Source of the DNA: Siderastrea siderea
Lineage: Eukaryota > Cnidaria > Anthozoa > Scleractinia > Rhizangiidae
Assembly: GCA_964030785.1 (NCBI GenBank)
Contig: OZ034968.1
Span: forward strand, 45,882,853 to 45,946,852
DNA length: 64,000 nucleotides
Direction of reading: 5' to 3'
The translations under genes were made by a program, and so were the position numbers. The notes under the pieces were generated by a model. The model did no database searches. It was not told the origin of the DNA and saw nothing but the letters and a program-made list of their open reading frames with translations. Below are positions 57,685 through 64,000 of the stretch, one piece after another; the first letter of the stretch is position 1, and each line of letters begins with the position of its first letter.

Positions 57685-59004
57685 TTGTTCCAGCCATCGG
57701 TGGCTTGCCCACGTTGCCAGTGCCCAAATGATGAAGGGTTTCGCTTTTGCCAGAGTTGTGGTTACAACAGGAAGACAGTTGTGTTGGACAAGGATGATGC
57801 CTTGAAACTTAAACATAAGGTGGATGAAGAACAGATTGCAGCGCGAGTTAAAGAGTTGATTCAAACACGTAACACTACTCGATATGCGAAGCAGAAGACA
57901 GCCTATGAGATAGAGTTTCCTTGGTTCCTGTTATCTTTATCGTGTCAGAAAACTTTAAGTTCAGCTTTACCGTGTGATGTCGTGGCATTTCTAGTGTGGA
58001 AGGATCAGGATGGAAGAACTTTGGTTCATAATCCAAGTTGTGAGTTTGTTTTACAGCGTAAGCGAAGTCAATGTGCTTGTCCCAAACGGCTTGTGTTTGG
58101 TACGGTAGACTCCTTGATAGGAAAACTTAGAGCAATTTTTATCCAGCATGGTAGGGGAGCAGAATGGCACTCTGTATTAGGTGTAGGTAACCCTGCTTCT
58201 TCTAGGTCAGTGAAGGATTATTTGGCTAATGTTCGTTAGGAGCAGTTGAAGGCACGAATTACCCCGCGCCAAGCAGATCCGGTTCTGCTTTCAGATGTTG
58301 AGATCCTTTCACGGCATATTCAGTCAAAATTAAGAAGTCCTACTTTAGATCCTATTCAGGTTTTTGTGTTAGCCAGAGATCAAGCTTTCTTTAAGGCTCT
58401 GTTTTTCTCGGCGGATCGGGCAGCCGACCTGTTAGGTATCTCCACTCCGACAATTTTGCGCTTTCCAGATAATTCTGGATTTTTGTTTAATCATGTATGG
58501 GCAAAAACGTTACGGTCCGGAGACGCCAACGTTTTTGCATTCAAGAGGGGTTCAAATAAGATCGTTTGCCCAGTCTGGGGTATTGAGTTATATTTCAAGA
58601 TTGGTAGACTGTTAAACATTCGGCTGTCTTCAGGTTATTTATTTCGCTCCGTGTCTAAAAAAGGTACAGTAACGTCTTGCGCGTTAGACCCTTCTGCGGC
58701 TCAGGCTAGGGTGGACACTTACGTGAAACGGTTGCAGGGGAGTCTTTCGAGCACGCGTTTCACTCTACATGGTTTTAGAAGTGGTGCCGCTATTTCAATG
58801 GCACTTGCAGATGTCTCTCTTAATGACATAATGGATCATGTAGGCTGGAAGTCTAGCAAGACGGCCCTTCATTATATTAAGTTGAAACAGGTTCTGAATC
58901 CAGCAGGTCCAGCGGCAAAGTTAGCGGATTTAGATAAGGACACGGGTAAACACTATAAGGTAACCAATGAATTGACAGGTTTTGTCACTGCGTTTCCGGA
59001 ATAA
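57685..59004 (+). pseudogene. Ngaro tyrosine recombinase with one in-frame TAG
   Basis: The N-terminus holds a zinc ribbon, CPRCQCPNDEGFRFCQSCGY (residues ~9-28). The frame runs to a TAG at 58237-58239 (LANVR-stop-EQLKARI) and continues in the same frame to 59004. The catalytic part has SADRAADLLGIS with the first Arg, TLHGFRSGAAISMA with H-x-x-R, IMDHVGWKSSKTALHYIKL with the nucleophile Tyr. All active-site residues are kept. The stop lies before the catalytic domain, so only readthrough would give enzyme from this copy. It should recombine at the ACTAT core. Confidence 0.85.
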
Positions 59005-59167
59005 ATTGTCAGTTCAAAGTGCAGTGCCTTTAACATTGTCAAGTTAGTTTAGAGTGTTATATATGTTTAGAGATATTTAGGATAAGGTTTGGAAAGGTAA
59101 TAAGGGATAAATATAGTGTTGATGTGACAGTGGTCTGTCTTCTTGTTGGAGCGGTGCGGTGAAGGGA

Positions 59168-59639
59168 GGAGTTGTGCTTCCATATCTCATTAATGACAAT
59201 AACCAAGGCGGAATAATACACTATGCACAGTCATGTAAATATGTATATTCCGCCGAGGTTAGGTCATTAATCACCTTCAGCACGTGCAGAGCAATGTGTT
59301 GCAATAGGACTTGTTGCTCATTGGTCACTGGGTAATATAAAGGGAAAAGGACGCTCATAACTCGTGGTTAGTTAATTCAAACCGACGAAGAGGGAACTTT
59401 AGTTGGCGCCCACCCACCCACCCAGTTCAAGCCGGGGTTGATGCCATCTCCGGTATGGGAAGGTGTTCCGGGAACTTGTGGTTGATTAAGTGAAATACAA
59501 GTAACCTGTCTGTCCTGAGCTCCTTAGTTCCCGGAACCCTTTTCCCATATTCATGCCACTTCGTATCGGATTAGTTCCGGTCGGAGTTGTGCTTCCATAT
59601 CTCATTAATGACAATAACCAAGGCGGAATAATACACTAT
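59168..59639. repeat. Ngaro 3' repeat block B1-A2-B2
   Basis: B1 (59168-59219), A2 (59220-59408) and B2 (59583-59634) lie in order. B1 and B2 begin GGAGTTGTGCTTCCATATCT and end with the bases before ACTAT. The B1/A2 joint equals the sequence a circular DNA form would have at its closing point. Between A2 and B2 are the 21-nt inverted block (59423-59443) and a long hairpin. Confidence 0.9.
59454..59549 (+). promoter_or_regulatory. Long hairpin between A2 and B2
   Basis: TATGGGAA (59454-59461) pairs with TTCCCATA (59542-59549), and GTTCCGGGAAC (59465-59475) pairs with GTTCCCGGAAC (59527-59537). That makes 19 pairs around a 51-base loop with a small internal loop. Each arm is also nearly self-complementary. 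It sits in the only part of the 3' repeat block not repeated elsewhere. Confidence 0.65.
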
Positions 59640-60487
59640 TGAGTGAGCTTGAAAGTGTGAAAGAGGCCAGTGTTATTTTTGATGGAACAGCCAGAATGGG
59701 TGAGGCCCTTGCTATTATTGTTCGTTTTCTTCAGGAAGACTTCATACCTACACAGTGCCTTAATACGACTTGAAGTACTAGCAAAGGCATTGAAGGGAGA
59801 TGACCTATCCCAGAGGTTGATGTCTTGCCTTGCTGTGAAGCATAACTTTGGTCCTAACACGATCATTGGTGGAATCAGGGATGGTGCTTCAGTGAATGGG
59901 GCAGCCTTGCGACAACTCAAGTTTTTCTACTCTAACCTGTTTGACGTTGTGTCTTTTCCACACACAATAGACAACGTCGTTAACCATTTTGAGTTTCGAA
60001 TCTTGGATTCATTCATCCATTGGAAGGAGAAAACGGGTCAAACCATGCGCACACATAGTGATACCAGATGGTGGAGTAAGTGGGAGATTCTTCAACAAGC
60101 CTTATGTTACTTTGGAGATATAGAGCCTTTTCTTCGAGAAAACAAAGAAATGTCCCCAGCAATGCGTCGACATCTACTGGAGATCTTTGATAATCATCAA
60201 GATGCCCAAGATCTACATCTGGAGCTTGCTGCAGTTGTTGATGCAGGTGTACATTTTGTAAGTGCTACCTACTACCTCGAAGGCGACACACCGTTGATAT
60301 TTTCCTGCTACGAGCATCTCTGTTCTGTTGCACATGCGGTGGTTGTTGAGCATTACCCCAATACTACAGCAGTTGCTCGTGAAATTGCTGGTGGAAATGC
60401 TGTCACATACAACCAGCTTATGACAAAACCTAAAGCTTGTCTCCAGCCAGGGCTTAATTTCTATCAGCAGAAATTTAGCATTCAATT
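59640..60487 (+). pseudogene. hAT-like transposase, C-terminal part
   Basis: It resumes from the N-terminal part across the Ngaro insertion: LLSELESVKEASVIFDGTAR, MGEALAIIVRFLQEDF, a frameshift near 59760, RLEVLAKALKGDDL, GIRDGASVNGAALRQLKFFY and SFPHTIDNVVNHFEFRILDS. This D-G-T / RDGASVN / TIDNV order fits hAT-like transposases that I associate with cnidarians. It proceeds through TRWWSKWEILQQ to [11 protein letters not shown], where a PLE sequence on the opposite strand takes over. The C-terminal hAT dimerisation region is missing. Confidence 0.7.
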
Positions 60488-60489
60488 TC

Positions 60490-61330
60490 GTACTACAGTC
60501 CGTGCATTTAAGGTTGCTCTGTGTAGGAGGGTCCTCACAACTGATCGTTTATGATGTAGATGATGGTTGTAGGTGAAATTGAGATATTGATCCGCGTGGG
60601 TGGATTTCCTATACACAGTTGTTTTTGTGCTCCCATCCTCATTTACGTGGAGGGGAAGTGTCAAGGAAGGGTAGTTTACCGTCTTCCTCTAGCTCGCTGG
60701 TAAACCTTATGTGAGGGTTAATGCTGTTGATGTGTTGGGTGAAACTATCAATGTTGGCAGCATGCATTTTAGTGAACGTGTCATCCACATAACGATACCA
60801 GATGTCAGGTGGGTTGGGTGCCGTAGATAGGGCAAACTTCTCGAAGTGTTCCATGTACAGGTTGGTAACTATCAGTGAAATAGGAAACCGCATGGCAGTG
60901 CCTTTGTTCTGTTTGTAAAAGTCTCCACTGTACATGAAATAGGTGGTATTCAAACATAACTCATGAAGCTGCATTAGTTGGTCAACATTCAGATTGGTTC
61001 TGTCCAGCCAGCTGTTGTCTTGTTCCAGGCGCTGTCTGATAACCCGGACTGCTTCATCCGTGAGAATGCTGGTAAAAAGCGCACTAACAGCAAATGACAC
61101 AAGTTTCTGGGAAGGGGGTACTTCTAAGTCGTTGATCTTCTGGACAAAATCAGTGCTGTTCTTGATATGGTGTTCTCTTTTACCCACCAGTGGACCGATC
61201 ACTACTGCGAGGTACTTGGCCGCTTCATACGTGATGCTTCCAATGCTCGAAACGATGGGTCTGAGAGGCACTTCATTTTTGTGAATTTTCGGCAAGCCGT
61301 AAAATTTCAGTACATCTTCAGCTGTTGGGT
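60490..61330 (-). pseudogene. PLE reverse transcriptase, inverted segment
   Basis: The minus-strand frame begins [20 protein letters not shown], a Penelope-type RT start, followed by [40 protein letters not shown] and the catalytic [14 protein letters not shown]. Motif A is damaged: SALFTSI stands where DV-LFT is usual. After a shift near 60640 the thumb continues [20 protein letters not shown] and [11 protein letters not shown]. Orientation is opposite to the endonuclease part. Confidence 0.8.
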
Positions 61331-61924
61331 ACAACTATTCAGGCAAAGGAACTACAGCACATCCAGAACGCTCTACTCGCAAATGGTTACAAACGCCGGA
61401 TGTTTAAAGTTCCTTCTCGACCCAGCCCCACAAGTCAGGAGAACAGCACCTTGGAGACAACTAGACCAATCTCCGTAGGCCTGCCTTATGTGTCTGGACT
61501 CTCAGAACATCTTAGTAGAGTCTTTAGGGCCCAAGACATCCGCACATACCACAAGCCTTACAACACGCTGAGGTCCATCTTAGTCCATCCAAAAGACAGG
61601 ACACCAACTGAAAAGAAGATGGGCGTGGCATATCACATCACATGCAACGATTACGGAGAGCATTACATTGGCGAGACAGCGAGAATTCTGGAGAAGAGAC
61701 CAGGTGAACATCAGAAACAAACAACATCTGCAATCCGGGAACACCAGTCTCAGGCCAATCACGAGATCGACTGGGAAGGAGTCAAGATTCTTGATAAAGA
61801 GTCCGTAGATGTCAAAAGAAAAATCAAGGAGGCCATCCACATCAGACGTCAACGCCCAACACTGAACAGAGACGGCGGCTATGATCTTCCTGCCATTTTT
61901 GACCACCTGTTATCACGTGATTAA
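61330..61924 (+). pseudogene. PLE GIY-YIG endonuclease part
   Basis: The frame reads AKELQHIQNALLANGYKRRM, a Penelope linker, GLPYVSGLSEHLSRVFRAQD and IRTYHKPYNTLRSILVHPKD. The nuclease domain starts MGVAYHITCNDYGEHYIGET and ARILEKRPGEHQKQ, ending with RPTLNRDGGYDLPAIFD and a TGA-free run to the TAA at 61922. Without the RT in phase it cannot make the full protein. Confidence 0.8.
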
Positions 61925-61957
61925 AAATTTGCATTCACATGACAACGTGAGCTCACT

Positions 61958-62003
61958 TTAATCGCTGATGAAGACTGTGCGATACAGTCGAAAGCTTTGC
62001 TTA
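61958..62003 (+). ncRNA. Hammerhead ribozyme motif, PLE tail
   Basis: In order: TTAATCG, CTGATGA, GACTGT-gcgat-ACAGTC as stem II, GAAA, AGCT as a palindromic two-pair stem III without loop, and TTGCTTA pairing back to stem I with one mismatch and one wobble. It lies 40 bp after the endonuclease stop. The same motif in inverted orientation is at 52080-52125. Confidence 0.68.
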
Positions 62004-62052
62004 CAAATTTTTTCAGACCTTGTGACAAGAATTATTTTCTCGTTTATTTCAG

Positions 62053-62250
62053 AAGTTGTTGACATAGTCATGGAGGACCAAGGTTCAAAGAGAGGGTTGT
62101 CTGATCTTTTGTCCCCAGACATGTACCAACGAATTTTCACCAGCATGAGAGTTCCTGACTGGGTGCTTCTCTATTTCAAACTACAATCAAGGCTCCCTGA
62201 TTCGACCTGGCAGATGCTTCTGAATTTAATTCAGCTTGCAAAGGGCGGGG
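62053..62250 (+). other. Candidate exon of an unknown gene
   Basis: After TATTTCAG the frame reads SEVVDIVMEDQGSKRGLSDL or similar, then LSPDMYQRIFTSMRVPDWVL, LYFKLQSRLPDSTWQMLLNL and IQLAKGG before a GTAAGT donor. Both splice signals are good. The 5' edge touches the end of the PLE, so the upstream part may be displaced. Family not recognised. Confidence 0.45.
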
Positions 62251-62379
62251 TAAGTAAACTCTTACAGTTACACTTTAGCGATGTGCATGAGAAATGTTAG
62301 GAATTGTAGTTTGACATGACACTTTGTTCCTTGGTCCCACTACAACGAGTATGTGTGTGAAAATCATGTAAGGTAAGGT

Positions 62380-62900
62380 AAGTGTGAAAGGCATGTGAAA
62401 AGTGTGTGAAAACATGGAACATGAGAAATTCTGAGATTCACATGCATGTGAACTTTTTGACAAGCATGTGAAATTTTTCTACGGCATGTGAAAATTTTTC
62501 CATGCATGTGAACTTTTTTCCATGCATGTGAAATTCACCAACTGCATATGAATTTTAATTCACACACATGAAATAATTTTGTCATGCATGTGAAATTCAT
62601 GTACTGCGTGTGAATTTCATTTCACACACGAGACAATTTTGTCATGCATGTGAACTTTTTTCCATGCATGCAAAATTCATGCACTACATGTGAATTTTAT
62701 TTCACACACATGAAATAATTTTTTATATGCAGGTGAACTTTTTTTAATGAAAACAATTTTGCTGCACATGTAACTACTTTTTTAATTTGTCATGCCTTTC
62801 AACTTTTTTCTGTGCATGTGAACATTTTTAGGCATCTCATAGTAAGCACATGAAACTTCTGCAAGGTTTGTGAAATCCAGTTGCATGTGTACAGAACCAT
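62380..62900. repeat. Array of degenerate GCATGTGAA motifs
   Basis: About twenty copies of GCATGTGAA or its complement TTCACATGC lie 15-40 bp apart, often as CATGCATGTGAA. Two ~110-bp blocks (near 62530-62640 and 62640-62730) repeat the order of CACACA, AATAATTTTGTCATGCATGT. No coding frame is convincing. It may lie in an intron. Confidence 0.7.
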
Positions 62901-63732
62901 TATTTAGGTAGAAAATTGATAAAATTGTCCTGTTAAGTGCACCACAAACTATGCCAAGAATTTCTGGGTGTTGAATGAACAAAAAAGAATACAAATTAAG
63001 GGAATCTTGTCGCTTTTTGCAAGTGGAAAATAACAAAGCCTTTTTGATGAGGCTTCAAGCACCACAAGGTCTAATTGCAACGGCACTGCTAGCGCAGACA
63101 CTGGTAGCACTCAGGAGGAAAATCGGAAGAGTGAGGACCAAAAACTCAAATCCTGATGGTTTCTCTAGTACCAGAGATGAGAGTGAGATAAACGGCGGAG
63201 AAATTGTATTGGAGTACAAGGACAACGTTTAAACCTACACAGCAAGGGAATTACTGGAGAGGGCAAAGAAAGGAACAGGGTTACTTCTGCTCAGCAAACA
63301 TTTAGAGTGAGTACAGAAATGATTCAGCTTAGTTAATGTTTCTAATGCTCAAAGTAGCCATAATTAAGATACTTTGTGAAAGAACATTCAGGAGGAAGAG
63401 AGTTCGTTGCATAATTAATTTGAGCGGGAAAATTCCCGCCAATTTTTGGCATAAAAAATTAGTGACGTACCACGGCAATAGCCTCTTCACATCATGTCAG
63501 TGAAGAAACTCACAGCTCAATAAGTTCAATACCGTAACACCAGTGAAGACACTCGGATGAGACATTTACTACAGAACACTTTTTTAGACCTCAAAAAATG
63601 GATTCGCTATCTTTTAATTTATAGTTTGTTTTACGACAAGCTGCCATAAGGTGTGGCCTGTGGGAAGATCTGCCACCAATGACACAAATTGGAGGGAAAG
63701 TGATGGCGCGTTTTTGAAGAAAAAAAGCTGGG

Positions 63733-64000
63733 ATGGATATGGCGGAAAAAGAAGTAATAAAAACCCTTGAGTTGCTCGGTATGGTACCTGCACTTATCAG
63801 AGGACATGTGCTCAAGCAAGAAGGGGAAGACATAGTGTGTATTAATGCACCGCGGTTCGACACGTTTGCTATCTTTGATAATCTAGAGCCAGACGAAAAC
63901 AAGGTGATGACAGATGAGGAGTTGCTGGACTTGGATAACGGGGTATTACTTGAAGCCATAGAGGAGGATGGCCAAACACATGCTTTAGTCAACCTAGCAG
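63733..64000 (+). CDS. Partial ORF running off the window, unknown
   Basis: From the ATG at 63733 the frame is open to the window end: MDMAEKEVIKTLELLGMVPA, LIRGHVLKQEGEDIVCINAP, RFDTFAIFDNLEPDENKVMT and DEELLDLDNGVLLEAIEEDG. The protein is acidic in its visible C-terminal part. An upstream stretch near 63000-63230 (FLMRLQAPQGLIATALLAQT) may belong to the same locus. I do not recognise the family. The reverse-strand ORF over it is probably a shadow. Confidence 0.4.
   Translation, partial: MDMAEKEVIKTLELLGMVPALIRGHVLKQEGEDIVCINAPRFDTFAIFDNLEPDENKVMTDEELLDLDNGVLLEAIEEDGQTHALVNLA

Larger units (their letters stand above)
53176..59639 (+). mobile_element. Ngaro-type tyrosine-recombinase retrotransposon, nearly complete
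   Basis: The element shows the classic split direct repeat plan A1 - genes - B1 A2 B2. A1 is 53176-53364, A2 is 59220-59408 (189 bp each, three mismatches). B1 is 59168-59219 and B2 59583-59634 (52 bp each). The sequence ACTAT is present at the left junction, at the B1/A2 junction and at the right junction (59635-59639). Removing one element length restores the hAT frame EREKLLSELESV. No other target duplication exists, as expected for recombinase-mediated insertion. Gag, RT-RNase H and recombinase genes follow in order. The near identity of the A repeats suggests recent insertion, yet a frameshift and a stop are present. Confidence 0.9.
60488..62050 (+). mobile_element. PLE with internal 5' inversion
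   Basis: The 3' half (61330-62050) is in plus orientation: GIY-YIG gene end and tail. The preceding part (60488-61330) holds the RT in minus orientation. The RT segment ends, at its left edge, where the endonuclease segment would start (VVRTLLHRA next to AKELQHIQNALLANG). The RT N-terminal side abuts the endonuclease side at about 61330. This is the pattern of twin-primed 5' inversion with 5' truncation. It interrupts and truncates the hAT-like gene. Confidence 0.75.

Overview
This window is eukaryotic, AT-rich and intron-bearing. It contains almost nothing but transposable elements, many nested in each other. The families present are pogo/Tigger, an intron-containing IS630/Tc1-type element, ISL2EU, Merlin, P/THAP9, hAT, two tyrosine-recombinase (DIRS-order) retrotransposons and several Penelope-like elements (PLEs) with GIY-YIG domains and hammerhead ribozymes. 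That mixture and the protein flavours suggest an anthozoan cnidarian, probably a coral or anemone. This is inferred from the families, not proven. I saw no convincing intact host gene; a few orphan exon-like pieces are marked as such.

Layout. 0-5.6 kb: a Cys/His-rich hypothetical ORF, a Tigger-like element (1300-3923) with TA target duplications and a deleted DDE core, and a decayed DIRS-type reverse transcriptase (RT). 6.8-9.7 kb: a two-gene TA-flanked DDE element. 9.8-12.1 kb: unassigned coding relics and a tRNA-derived SINE-like piece. 12.15-16.8 kb: a full-length ISL2EU element with THAP/DDE transposase and SWIM-YqaJ nuclease genes. 17.7-21.2 kb: a non-coding repeat family. 21.2-25.2 and 40.8-43.4 kb: two arms of a large inverted repeat. 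Between the arms, 27.2-40.8 kb holds a DIRS-order element on the minus strand (gag, RT, RNase H, recombinase). It is broken by a 1.1-kb Merlin transposon with a clean 8-bp duplication and by an 8.2-kb P-like transposon. 43.6-51.2 kb: a second copy of the non-coding repeat family with nested PLE pieces and a 3.7-kb TIR element. 52-62 kb: a hAT-like gene split by a young, nearly complete Ngaro-type element (53176-59639) and truncated by an inverted PLE. 62-64 kb: an array of GCATGTGAA motifs and an ORF that runs off the window.

The most interesting points are four. (1) The P-like transposon has perfect 43-bp terminal inverted repeats and carries two convergent genes: an apparently intact nine-exon transposase and a PIF1-family helicase. 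(2) The DIRS-order element has hairpins at both ends whose stems differ but whose nine-base loop is conserved. (3) The Ngaro element keeps a complete set of split direct repeats, a shared ACTAT core at every junction whose removal restores the host hAT reading frame, and a 21-nt inverted repeat placed just after both A repeats. (4) The PLE tails carry pairs of minimal hammerhead ribozymes with palindromic stem III.
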